In this document: one piece after another, positions 11,943 through 22,911 of the stretch
Position numbering within the stretch: the first letter of the stretch is position 1
How the letters are laid out: the number at the start of each line of letters is the position of its first letter
Source of the DNA: Neonectria sp. B-13
Lineage: Eukaryota; Ascomycota; Sordariomycetes; Hypocreales; Nectriaceae
Length of the DNA stretch: 64,000 bases
NCBI GenBank assembly: GCA_002682825.1
Contig: NOKP01000001.1
Coordinates: forward strand, 3,537,296-3,601,295
Reading direction: 5' to 3'
Notes under the pieces: model-generated
Databases searched by the model: none
What the model was told of the DNA's origin: nothing
Seen by the model: the letters and a program-made list of their open reading frames with translations, nothing else
Program-made: the position numbers and the translations under genes

Positions 11943-13232
11943 TCACTCTAGGCGCCGAATCGATGCAGGCGGCTCCCAGACACCTTCGCAGGTCAGTGCA
12001 ACCTCCTCACCGACGGCGAGAGACATGATCTCCGTCTGTGGGGCCTTCTTCTTGCTGTCCGAGGCGGCCGGGTCCAGCCCCGGGCGCGCCTCGCTCTGGC
12101 GGTACCGACGGGTACGAGCCATCCTACTCGCCATCTTGCCCGCCCAGCCCTGGTGGGTATCCCGCCCGGCGTCATGGGCGCTGACCCATGCCTTGGCGCA
12201 GAGCGCGGCAGCGATCTTCTGGCCGTCGGGGGTGGCCGAGTCGACGAAGCCGGGACGCCACCAATGTTCGGCGACGGCATCGAAGCAGTGGAGGAGCGCG
12301 GTCAGGGGCAGGGCGGCCTCGGTGACGAGATGCGTGGTGGCGTAGGGCTCGAGGCCTTGGTAGGGGATGCCGTGGGGCGAGAAGATGATGGAGATGCAAC
12401 GGTCCCGGGCGTGTTCCGAGACGGAGACGATGGAGCGGGTCGAGCGATGAGAGCGAACCCGGGTGAGCTGCGGGGTCCCGGGAGGAGAGGGGCTCACCGA
12501 CATCGGTGGCGGCGGCGGCGGCGGCGGTGGTGGGAATGTAGAGATTGTGACCTCTTGAGATTGGCGTTTGAAGAAGTTCAAGTTGGAGACGGGAGGCGGC
12601 GAGGGGAGCCTGGAGCCGATCTTGAACGTGGCCGACATGGGACTTACGGGCGGAGTGAGGATAGGACGGTAGAAAGACAAGGGACGAGAAGGTGGAGGGC
12701 GATATGTGATGCCGATGGCGGCATGATGGCGCCAGCGGTCTCGTTTCTGGGCGATGAAGGAGACGGTGACCTCTCCGGGGTCTCCCCCGGGGGTGTGAGG
12801 AGGGACGACGACACGAGTTGTCGTCTCTCGTCCAGCCACACGAGGATTCTCCCATCTCTCCAGCGTCAGGACCTTGTCCTTTTCGAAGTACTTCCAGCTG
12901 CGGATGAGCTTGGCGGCAGCTGGCTCGGCCAGAATCAGGGTTCTTGAGTTGGTCCGCGGCAGTTGCTTGAGCGTGTCTTTGTTGCAGTGATCACTCTTGT
13001 CGCGGCTGATGATGACAAGATCTGGTTCGGGCAGATCTCGAACCGATAAGATGCGTGTCTTCTCATGATCATAGCTCGCCGATGAGGAGTCGTGGTCTGC
13101 GCTGAGTACCGGGCCGGGGATCCAGGGGTCCAGAAGAATCCGAAAGGGACGTTGATCTGGGTTTGGTGTGATGGGCTCGAGGCTCAACAGGAACGAGGTG
13201 TCGCCATTCAGTTGCTGGATATTCAAAGACAT
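11943..13232 (-). CDS. Metallo-beta-lactamase-like fold protein, divergent
   Basis: Single-exon gene, 429 aa from the ATG at 13232 (MSLNIQQLNGD); an in-frame ATG at 13289 would add 19 residues, but the downstream start fits the fold's first strand. The opening (LNGDTSFLLSLEP, then RILLDPWIPGP) resembles UlaG-like MBL proteins. The canonical HxHxDH metal motif is replaced by SRDKSDHCNKDTLKQLP, keeping only the DH pair and downstream Thr/Leu. FSPHGIPY is visible further on, where the fold usually carries another ligand. A Pro-rich insert with ten consecutive prolines lies near residue 230. Fungal members are annotated as beta-lactamase superfamily proteins with no established reaction. Loss of the metal motif makes hydrolase activity doubtful (inference). 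Confidence 0.85.
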   Translation of the reverse strand: MSLNIQQLNGDTSFLLSLEPITPNPDQRPFRILLDPWIPGPVLSADHDSSSASYDHEKTRILSVRDLPEPDLVIISRDKSDHCNKDTLKQLPRTNSRTLILAEPAAAKLIRSWKYFEKDKVLTLERWENPRVAGRETTTRVVVPPHTPGGDPGEVTVSFIAQKRDRWRHHAAIGITYRPPPSRPLSFYRPILTPPVSPMSATFKIGSRLPSPPPVSNLNFFKRQSQEVTISTFPPPPPPPPPPMSVSPSPPGTPQLTRVRSHRSTRSIVSVSEHARDRCISIIFSPHGIPYQGLEPYATTHLVTEAALPLTALLHCFDAVAEHWWRPGFVDSATPDGQKIAAALCAKAWVSAHDAGRDTHQGWAGKMASRMARTRRYRQSEARPGLDPAASDSKKKAPQTEIMSLAVGEEVALTCEGVWEPPASIRRLE

Positions 13233-16200
13233 TTTGAAATGTTTGATTTGGGTGCCACTTCTGGGGAACAAGAGGGCAGGCTGGCGCAAATCGCTACAAC
13301 ATAGTCCTGGATGTCCAAATGGCTTTATTATCGACGTAGAGACTAAGACGAGGCTCGTCTTGAGAGCCGGACTGGCAGAGGGAGGTTTTGATAAGAAACT
13401 GCAAGAGAGAAGCAGGCCCGGAAGCAGATGGATCAGGGCGGCACGAAAACTGGCCGTTAAGGGATTAGAGTTGGGTGTGGCAAGGAATCAGAATCGGGGC
13501 GCGCATCGATGCGAGTTTTGGGGCCGTACAGCGTGCCCGAATGCCCGTGGCGCGGTTGACAATAGGATCCGGCCGTTAGAGCGAGAGTGGATGTATGTAG
13601 TTTTCGTCGCAAATGCCTCCTTAAATGATTGTCTTCTGCGTCCGTCGACTTCGACAAACAATGTCTCGGCCACGGATGAGGCATCCTGATATCATGGAAA
13701 CAGCCACAACGACCACCGTGCCAGTCCATAATGATGTATCGAGGGTCCGAGGCTGTGTAAAAGAGACGCAGACGGGAGCAAAGACCAATAATCCTGAGTT
13801 CGAATTCTGGGGTTAGTGGTCTAGACCGGGGAACCACATTCCTGACATATGGGGCTGACTGAACTCGGTGCTAAGCACCCATTATGTGAACATGCCAGTC
13901 GATTGATGTCCTGGAGGGGATCGTGATGAAGAACGGGGAGACGGTTTTGATGGGTAAGAAACATTGTGTGGTGACAATAGACACTGGTCTTGTCATGGCT
14001 TCGCTCGAAGGCGTAGTAGAGATGTGAGAGATGGGGTCGTCCCGACTTCGCCTTGGATCTATTGCCCGGTGTCGCCTGGCTAACTTGTCTAGACACTCGT
14101 CCAGGTAGCTGTGTTAGGAAGATAACATCTTGTTGCGGGCCTGAAGGATAAACTCGATTCTCAAACTATGGCTGGGTCTGGATCCAGAGTGGTGTGTGAT
14201 GCCAGTGCGATGGTATATTTTTATTCGTATGAACTGAGGAGAGATAAATCCAGTCGGTGGTGTCTGTACCGGTCCCGGCCGGGCCTCTGCGGCGGGGCGG
14301 CAGGAAGCAGACGCGGAGCCGGTTGCAAGTGGCTGCCAGAAACAGCTCCGCACTGCGAATACAGACCTGGACCTAATTAACATCTAATCTGTGTGAAAAC
14401 GTCGCCCAGCCGTAAAGAATCTGCCTGGGCGGCCCAGTTCTGCAGCCACCCATGGAGCATGGAGACGAGAAACAAGACCGAACCGGTTCTGACGAGCACA
14501 TGATCGGCATATCCAGAGCCCCGGACCAGGGTCCAGCGCAGCGGCTCACTGGCTATCGCGGCAAGGATAAGAAGAGCGGGTGGAGATGGTTTGGGGAGCA
14601 GCGAGTAAAGTGCGGCCTTTGATGAAGCGGGATGCTTTCTTTTGGCTGTCCAAGCTCCGCCCAAGCTCCGAAAAGGATCCATCCGGCCCAACTGCCATCC
14701 CGGCTGTGATTGATTGTTGCCGGGTTGCTGGCAAAGCTGGCAAAGCTGGCAGCTGTGGTTGTTGTTTACCTGCCAGGCCAGTTACAAGTATCTCGGGTAC
14801 TTGACTCAGCTGGGCTGTAGATGTGTGGTGAGGGTTGAAAATGCTACAGTCAGCATACACATTGGAGATAAGTACTATACTAGGTAAGTACCCAACTCAG
14901 TGTCCTGGCCTCGGAGGAAAAGAGGAATGAATTTCTGCGTGCAATGCTTCCAGTTTGGGTGGAGTGAGCAGAGAGAAATCTTTTTGGACCTTATCCTTAT
15001 CCGTTCCCGCGCCGGTCATTTGACACGCCCCCCCCCCACTTCGAAACTTCCACACTTCTACAGGGACTCCCACGTCTTCCAAAGAGCCCAAAACCCTCCA
15101 GCGCCCACTTTTGTTGCCGGAGCCTTTTTAGCTGCTGCCCTGCCAGAGTCATCTTGGGAGGCATCGCAGCCCGTAACTACCCCAAAGCTCGTCAACCACG
15201 CTAGGGCGCAGGGGACAGAACCGCTGACGATTGCCGCGATTTAGGCAGTGCGGCGCGGGGTCACCGCCCTCGAGAATAAAGCCAGACTTATCATGGATGA
15301 CCTCGGCTGGTTGGTCTCGCGACACTTGCTCTCCCGAGCCTGGCCCCCAAGGACCAAGGTTACTCTCGAATACTCTACCAAGGACGACCGAATCAGTTCA
15401 TTTGCCCACCCGTCCATCCATCCATTTCCTAGGAGCCTCATGCTCCCTCACCGCCTGCCTAGTACTGCACACTGCACTCACGGACCGGTGATTGAATCTG
15501 AGCTCGCCGCAAACGAGGCGATATCTCTCCTGACTCTGTGGTCGCCCGTGCGTCCTGTTTCGTAGGGCCACGGGCCCCCCCCTGGCCGGTGATGTCACCG
15601 TCCCCTCACCAAACCCGAGGGTGTGGTGTTGTTTACCCAGAACGGTGGCTTTGCCTTTGCTTTGCCTGTCTTGTTGTGCCAAAGTCATGCCGCTTCGGAG
15701 CTACCTTACCCACCACTGAAGGTACCTGTAACATACATACGTCCCTCTCAGACACAGTGCTTGAGTGCTCACCTGCAGGATCAAGGGCTGTAGGTAGGTA
15801 TAGGCCATGGGTTACGGCGAGGACGAAAGACTGCTCGCCATCGCCATCGCCATCGTCATCGCCATCGCCATCGCCACCGGCTGCGCCGTACCTCAGTCAG
15901 GTTCACGCCCCTCCCCGATTTGCGACACGCGATTCGGTGCCCCTGCGGCGACGACTCCGGCACCGACATCGAACATTGACTCGATGCGAACCGCTGAACC
16001 GCCGCGTCCAACGCCACCACTGCCGTGTCGCTGAGATTCCAGCTCTTGACGCTCCTGACTAACCCTTGCATGGCTTGAGCTCTAGCTCGGCCTCACTGTT
16101 GAGCAGTGGCAGCTCCGGTCCCATGGTCCAGCTCGTGGCGAGAGTCATGCAAAACGGCTCGGATGGTGTACATGTGATGGCCACAGCCGGAGTTGGATTA

Positions 16201-18504
16201 GGGACAGGATGTGTGGCAGTTGACCTTGGTTTCGGCCCCGCCGACCTCTTGGCCACGGCGGCCGGACCAGTCGCCCATCCCATCCAATCCTGTGCTGCGC
16301 TGCGCTGCGCTGTGAAGTGAGGTGCCAGGCGTCAGATGCCTTCCTCGACCGGGCTGCCGACGAGGCGACCGGGCGCAAAAAGGCGAGACATTGGACGGAT
16401 GCGGTCCAGGACTGCCTTGGTACCTAGCTAGCTAGCTGAGCTTTTGGTCGCCTTGGTCAAGCTGGTGGAGAGTCTGGAGGGAGAGGTATCCTGGAGAGGT
16501 ATCCTGGAGAAGGGCGAAAAGCGAACCTAGAGCGGAAAGATGTGGCTCCTCATGCACACGCTCTGGCAGATTGGAAAGGCGAGGCGGAGGGACCTTCAGC
16601 CAGGGCCCAGGGACCTTCGACCTTCAACCTTCGACCTTCACCAAGGGACCCAGCTGCCAGCTCCACCTCGAATGGAGCTTCCCCCCTGTCGCTTGGGTAG
16701 CTTCACTGACCTGCAGCAGGCCGCACCTTTCACCTTTCAGACCAGACCTTTCAGACCTTTCAGATCCACGAGCCAGCCATGGCGCCAGACAACGACGGCG
16801 AGCCATTGTGCAGGCCCCATCCCACCTTGGTCGACCTCTTGCGAGGCTTGTCGGTCTTGTCCCTCCTCCATCCGTCCTGGAAACCCAGCATCAGCTCCAC
16901 TGCCAGCCACCCACGGCGACCCATCCTCTCCAAGAGAGTCCACCCGCCGTCACCACCCTTCCGAGTCATTGCAATGGGAGCCAATTGATTTGCTCACGAC
17001 GGGCGCTTGGGCCATGGTCCCTCGTGGTGCTAATGCTTCCATGCTCGCTCCATGCTCCATTGCTCCATGCATTGCTCATGCCTGCTACAGTGCTCCAGTG
17101 CTACGGTGCTCCAGGGCTCCAGGGCTTCAGTTGCCCGTCTGCCATGCTTCTTCCGCCATGCTCCTGGTAGGTAGCTAGCTGCGTGCTTGCTCCGACTTTG
17201 TTCTGCTGCGGCGGCTGATGCTTGGAAGAAGCTTCCCTGCCCCAGTCAAAGTCCGGTCCCCCCTCCGTCCCCCAATCCGACGCCAGACAGAGCGCAGGGA
17301 GCGTGAGGTTTTTGCTTCTCGCCTGGGCCTAGAAGACTTGCTGCACAGCTCTTGTACCCGCACCCCCAAGCTTCGCAATGATGCCATTGGCCCCCCAGCG
17401 ATAAGTCGTTCGAGCAGATCGCCAATAAGTCCCTCCAAGTCTCTCAAGATTCGTCAACCATCGCCCGTCGCCCGTCGTCCGTCGTCCGTCGGCGTCGAGT
17501 GACAAGCACTCCTGGCGTCTGGTATTTGCCCACACGCCCTCCCACGGCCAGTTTTTCTTCTTCTTCTCCCTCCCTCCCGCCCTCCCTCTCTTTCTTTGGA
17601 TTGTATATCGTATATCCTCTTCCTCTGATCCCGTCAGTCCTCCTTCTTCCGTAGTAATCGCCTAGCGCCTGTCCCCGTGGCTTGTTCCTGGCTTGTTCCG
17701 CGCGTCTCGGTGTTCGTCTCGGTGCTGGCCCCGGCGTTGGCCCCGGCGCTTGGTTCCGGGGCGTGAGCGCACTGAGAAAGCTCCTCTCGACCTACCTAAA
17801 ATACCTACCTACCTGATAGGTACTGCAAGCTCAGCTGGGCGGCACACACACTCTCTCGCCCACTCTCGCACACACAACACACACGCCCTCTTGCTCTCAC
17901 TCTGTTTCCTCTCTTATTACTCACCAATTCTCTCACACGCCCTACCCGAATGCATCCTTTCGCCTCCCACCTTCCGTCTCGTTACCTTCCATCTTAGCTC
18001 CTCCGCCCTGCCTTCCTCTTTTCCCCACGGGCTCTGTACTTCGCACCTGCCACCCAAGGTACCTTACCCATCTCCTCTCTCCTCCTCGCTTCCTATCTGC
18101 CGGCCCTACCTTTCCACCTCCGATCTTTTCCCTTACTTCCATCCGTCGAGTTTTGTCTCTACATCTGTATTTGGCATCCTCTCTACACCTTGTATCTCGA
18201 CTCCCGACTTTCGACTCTCGACTGTCGACGTCTCACACTTCCGCCTCTCAGCAGCTTTGCTCCCGTCAACACCCATTCGCAACCGCCAATCCTAGCCCAG
18301 TTCGAAACAGCTCTTGTAACACATCCGCCGCCCATGACCCAGGGCAACTCCTGCCGCCGTCCTCGAGCTGCGCCTTGAAATGCGCCAGCTTCATTCAGCT
18401 ATCATCTCGCCAATTGAACCCTTCGTCCTCTCAACTTTCGACTCTTCATCTTCTTATCACCACCCACCCCCCACCGACGAGGCATTGCGCATGGTGGGGT
18501 CAAG
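13233..18504. other. 5.3-kb region without a supported gene
   Basis: No frame shows a recognisable domain or a convincing splice-linked series. It contains an ATCGCC microsatellite (about 15838-15880), TGCGC repeats near 16300, a TAGCTAGCTAGC palindrome near 16424-16436, and a stretch of TTCGACC/CAGACC-type short repeats at 16610-16760. From about 17560 onward it is strongly CT-rich with CA runs and probably forms the promoter and long 5' leader of the zinc-finger gene at 18505. Confidence 0.55.
15838..15880. repeat. ATCGCC hexanucleotide microsatellite
   Basis: Seven near-perfect ATCGCC units, one of them ATCGTC. Intergenic. Confidence 0.75.
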
Positions 18505-20233
18505 ATGCCGCCTCGATCGTCCTTAACCTCGTCGTTCTCAATCACAGACTCCAATAACGAGGTAGTCTGTCCCCTCCGCAATCAGGATGGCTCCAGCTGT
18601 CGCAAGCGATGCATCGGTGTAAGCTCTTCATGCCCTTCCTTCTTGTCTGCTTCCCGCTGCTCGTTGTCAAAACCCCGGACCCTGCAGCAGTCCCCGTCCC
18701 GCGTTATCGTCATGTCTCACCACTTCCTATCGACGAGCCGCGAGAGCATCTGCTTCCACTCCCGCCTCCCTTCCAACGCCCAGCAACGCCCAGAATCTAA
18801 CCCTAGCTGCGAACCACAGGAAAAAAGGTACCGCTCCATGCAGGAGCATATTCGCCGAGCGCACCCCGAGCACTACATCTCAAAGCTCCCGGCCACCGAA
18901 GAGAGCTTCTTGCTCATGATCAATACCCCGCCGTCGGAGCGCCGCCATCCCGATCAAAGCTCAACTCCCACTGCTCAGGGTTTGTCACACTCTCAGCCAG
19001 TCTTGCCCCCGCCCGTTGACCACCTTCAAGGTTTTCACGAGCGTCACAACTACCACCGAGATGAGTCGAGCAATCCGGGCACCCCCCGGCATGCAGACGA
19101 CCTTGGTAGTGGCGGCGGCGCCCCTGTTGGTCCCATGCTCGGTACTGCCAGTGCAGCAGCAGCTCTGGCAGAGCTCCATGGCATCAAGAATGAACGAGAC
19201 GCGGATTTCGATGGTGTAAGCTCCGCTACCCCGCCCCTATCGATAACTAAACCACCGCCACCCCGGAACGACATGGACTAATCAGCTTGGCCTGCTTTTA
19301 GGAATACTACTCGGACTTGGATGGACGACGTAGACCGCGGACATCTATTGAACTGCCCCCTCTCAACCTCTCAAACCACGACATCACCAGCGACCCGTAC
19401 TCTTCTTCCAAGCCCAATCGGCAGCGCGATTTTCTCCCATCAATCTTGGCCAATTCACCTCCCGGAAGGTCTTCCACTCTTCCACCTCTTCAACGGCCAA
19501 TGGGACCAAATCGACCTCGCAAGCAGTCTGTGACGAAGCGAGGAAGGGAAGCTCACCACAAGAAGAAGAACTCCCGAGGAACTGCGACGGAATGGCTACG
19601 ACGAATTCAGAACGACGAGCGATATAGACCAGGTAATGACCGGAAGGCTCTTTCAGCTGAACCCTCTGCAGACTTTGGGAAACGATGGGAAGACCTCATC
19701 GATGCAGCCGACCAGGCCGCCTCGGCTGCCGGGGACATTGACGAAGATCGCACACCTGTATGTTATTGCCAGCCCTTCCTACCCAAAGATGCCCTTACTA
19801 ACCATGCCATCAGGTCCCTCAATCTCCGGTTTCAATGCATAGAGCTTCTATGCCACCATTTTCTCACCAGCCCCAGTTCCAGCCAGGAAACTACCAAGCA
19901 TCTCCTCTTCAGCAGGCGCTTACGCCACCTTCATATGCGCAGGACGCTATTGAGCCGTTCCCGTCTGTGGAGAGCGGCGAGAACTTCCATATGGGGTCGC
20001 GAGGCCTGTCCGACTCCTCGCCAACGTACTCGGCGCAGACCATCCAGATATACTGCGCCGCTTGCCAGGGCTTCTCCCTGCTGAAGGATTCATATGCATG
20101 CACTGAATGTATTTGCGGACTCTGTCCAACTTGTGTTGAAGTTCTCATGGCGGAGCATGGAGCGAGAAGGAAGTGTCCCCGCTGTGCTACAATTGGCGGG
20201 CGGTTCAAGCCTTTCCAGCTCGATATCAGATGA
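18505..20233 (+). CDS. C2H2-like plus RING-like zinc-finger protein
   Basis: Predicted 461 aa, four exons: 18505-18618, 18820-19215, 19302-19757 and 19814-20233. The N-terminal finger is made by splicing exons 1 and 2: C22-x9-C32, then HIRRAH (His-x4-His), followed by PEHYISKLPATEESFL. The middle (residues 90-310) is Ser/Pro-rich and disordered with basic patches (RPRKQSVTKRGREAHHKKK) that could act as nuclear import signals. A cysteine-rich C-terminal module, from about residue 395, reads CAAC..CTEC.CGLC..C and then KCPRC, a RING-like or treble-clef zinc pattern. It is a conserved fungal protein type with no function I can name; DNA binding or ubiquitin-related roles are both possible. Introns 1 and 2 start with the same GGT|GTAAGCTC context, and intron 1 (201 nt) is in frame without stops. 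Confidence 0.88.
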
Positions 20234-20857
20234 GGGCTCTTCGTTTGAGACTCACATTCTTGCTTATTCTTTTTTCCCTTTTTCCTTTTTCTTTTTCATT
20301 TATTTATCTGGGAATGACACGGGACGACACATTCAATCGGCGCGAGATAAAGTACGATGCCGGCTGATCTTCTTGCGGGTGGAGCAAGACATCGAGCTCT
20401 GGCCCGGCACGCCAAGTGCACGGCGGCTTTCGGTCCTTATTTTATGAGGCTTTCCTTCTCCGCCTTTTCTGGGAGAACTCTATACGGATTTTGGGTACAG
20501 GAGTTTTGATTGATACAGCATAGGTTGGGAACTGGGATTGCTTTTGGACAATGACTTGGGTCTTGGGTAAATACGGACGACACGAACCATCGATCATTAC
20601 GGGCTAAGTAGTCAATGAAAGAATTAAACTAACAAGTGACCAATTTGAATCAGGGCTGAGCACACGGAGACTGAGAGGCTGATGTGGACTATTGGATGCA
20701 TAGTTAGGTTTCGCATGAAGACGCATCAAGCACAATTGCTCGATAACTTGTTCATTGAGACACTCATGTGTGTCTCGCTGCGATTTTAGAGAAACGCGCA
20801 ACTAGCCCAGCGCAGTCTGAATATATTGATAGCAAAAGCAAGAACGCCTTGAATGTC
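20234..20857. other. Convergent intergenic region
   Basis: About 620 bases between the stops of the zinc-finger gene (plus) and the Tls1-like gene (minus). T-rich 3' UTR-like sequence at 20260-20310. No gene seen. Confidence 0.6.
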
Positions 20858-22030
20858 TCATTTCTTTCCTTCCTTCTCCTTTTTCAGCAACAAGTCCCGC
20901 ATGGCAGCCCGTACATTGCGGCTACCGCCCAGCTTGGGCCCCTTGAGGACATCCTCGGCTCCAGGGCGCGCCGCCTGGGCAGTTGGCTTCTTCTTTTTGA
21001 GCTGGCGCTGTGCGACGTCGTCGAGGAACTGCCGACGGAACTCCTCCGCCAGCCGGTCGTCAGCTGCGCCGTCCTCATCGGTACCGAAGGGCTTGGAGGA
21101 TGGGTCGACGGGAGCTTCGTAGACGTCGACTAGAACAAATTTGGTCAGATAAAGTCTGCAAGGGGTGGAGGGACGGGAAAGACGTACGTCGACTTTCACG
21201 TAGGACTTGTTCGACGATTTGGTCTCGCATAATGGCATCACTGGGACGACGGTTCCGGGGCCGCCATGGCTTGCCATCTCGGCCGAGGCGGGGCTTCTTT
21301 GCGCGGCGACCCCGGGCACCGTCCTCCCCGGGTACCGAGCTTTCACCGTGCTGTATGAAGCGCTCCGTCCGCGCGACGTTGATGTCTCGCGCTTCGTCTC
21401 CGAGGTCAATCTCCATGAGCTTGCCCTGCATGACGGCATGTCCGCCTTCGGGCTTCGACGGGCCAGGCGCAACGACCTTCGCAGTCGCTGCGGACGCTGT
21501 CGCGGACGGGGCGTCTTTGGTGTTAGAACTGGGTGCGCTCGCGCGGCTAGATAAGCGGGACTCTATGTATTCCATCCTTGAATGATTAGTCGAGTGGCGC
21601 AAGCGGATGGGGTCTGGGCGGCAACGAACATGTGCTTGTCGTTCATGTCGGCGACGAGGCCGGTTTGGTGCATGAAGCGGTTTCCGACGTTGCTGAGGCC
21701 GGATTCCTTTTCGGGCGCGGCGTCCGGGTCGCGCAGGACGAGGGCGCGCTCGCCGGACGTCTCGTCGTCGGGCTTGGCGGCGGTGTTCTTGAAGGCGACG
21801 CCGCGGAGGCGGCCTCTACGCGCGTTGCGCAACCGGAGAGCGACTGCGACGCTGGACTCGTCGTCATCGTCATCGTCGGCTGGCGCGGCGACATCAGGGG
21901 ATCTTCCGTCGAGACTGGTCGGGGTCGGCTCGGCAGCAGTGTCGTCGTCGTCGATCCGCTGGCGGTAGGCCTTGCGCTTCTTGCCAGCGCGGAAGCGAAC
22001 GACGGGCTCGGCGGCCAGAGAGGGCTCCAT
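20858..22030 (-). CDS. Tls1/HCA59 (C9ORF78) family splicing-associated protein
   Basis: Predicted 353 aa from exons 22030-21630, 21576-21188 and 21129-20858. The N-terminus has a basic FRAGKKRKAYRQR block and acidic Asp runs, then LRLRNARRGRLRGVAF. Splicing joins ..FMHQTGLVADMNDKHM to MEYIESRLSSR, a hallmark of the HCA59 family. LMEIDLGDEARDINVARTERF and the C-terminal LDVYEAPVDP and AEEFRRQFLDDVAQRQ follow. Fission yeast Tls1 and human C9ORF78 associate with the Brr2 part of the spliceosome; Tls1 controls splicing of shelterin transcripts and so affects telomeres (established for those homologues, inferred here). It is divergent from the acylphosphatase gene across a 297-base promoter. Confidence 0.9.
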
Positions 22031-22327
22031 CGGGTTCGCGGCGGGGGTTGCTTCGTGTTCAATAATCTATGTGGTGGGTGTCATGGCGAGGGACTCGGCA
22101 GCGAAGAGAGCAAAGACGCGGTGGCGGAGGGACAAGGACTCGAGAAGGCGAACGTGAGGTCGAGTCGTTGGCGCGGACGCGCAAATGACATCAAGGCACC
22201 TGGGGTACTAATATCATCTCCCGGCCGGGGCTTAGCCGGCATCCAAACTGCCCCTCCAAGCTCACGCTCACGAACACTCTGCGTCACGATTGAAGGCTAG
22301 TGTTGACGGATACGCGAATTGGACGTT
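22031..22327. promoter_or_regulatory. Divergent promoter, Tls1-like / acylphosphatase
   Basis: 297 bases between two start codons on opposite strands. No TATA box is evident. It must contain both 5' leaders. Confidence 0.5.
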
Positions 22328-22824
22328 ATGGCAAAACGAGTATGATGTCTTGGTAGGAAAAAAATCCCTTCTAATGGTGCTGATATATATGCAGATCTAC
22401 TTTGTAGCCCACGGTGGAATTGTCCAAGGTACGACCCTACACTTCCTTTCATGAGCGCGCAACGGCTAACGTCATGCAGGTGTTGGCTTCCGGTACAGAA
22501 ATGCCATTACCTTGCGCCGACGGGCGAATTGCTTCTGACTCGAAACCAGATACTTCACCCGCAGGAGGGCTATAGAGCATGGCATCACAGGATGGTGCTG
22601 CAACACGCTTGACAACAAGGTAGACTCCCCAAGCCCTGCGTATGAAGGGCCCGTTTCGTTGACGTTCGGGACAGGTCGAGGGCGAGGCGCAGGGCGACGA
22701 CGAGGCCTTGGCCAAGTTCTTCAAGCATGTGGGCGATGGTCCGAGACATGCCAGGGTTGTCCGGCTCGACAAGGAGGATCGCGACGTGGTAGAGGGAGAA
22801 AGCAACTTCGAGGTGCGGCACTGA
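22328..22824 (+). CDS. Acylphosphatase
   Basis: Predicted 92-aa cytosolic enzyme hydrolysing carboxyl-phosphate bonds (e.g. acetyl phosphate, 1,3-bisphosphoglycerate). The gene is finely split: exons 22328-22339 (12 nt), 22395-22428, 22480-22492 (13 nt), 22550-22619 and 22675-22824. The spliced product starts MAKRIYFVAHGGIVQGVGFRY, containing the GxVQGVGFR phosphate loop with the catalytic Arg. ITGWCCNTLDNKVEGEAQG follows, with the Asn that positions the catalytic water and the GxVEGxAQG strand. The protein ends ..EGESNFEVRH. Length, motif order and reading frame all match the family (usually 90-100 aa). Unusual: WCCNT has two cysteines where most members have V/R. The stop codon is 87 bases from the stop of PRP16 on the other strand. 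Confidence 0.93.
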
Positions 22825-22911
22825 AGACCGAGATGATGGCCGAACTTGTCCAAACCCGGCATGATATCATGTTGTACTATATACTGTAAACCTCCATACT
22901 GATACATTCGC

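Noticed and set aside
12153..12947. 264-codon plus frame inside the MBL-fold gene
   Set aside because: Antisense of a well-supported gene, Gly/Arg/Asp-rich by composition only.
13780..13840. Possible tRNA (GTTCGAATTC and GGTTAGTGGTCTAG look like T- and D-arm elements)
   Set aside because: The elements are in the wrong order and spacing on both strands, and no cloverleaf with a 7-bp acceptor stem could be drawn.
16540..17178. 212- and 199-codon overlapping plus frames
   Set aside because: Made of short repeats (CTTCGACC, CAGACC, TGCTCC); two frames are equally open, so neither is supported.
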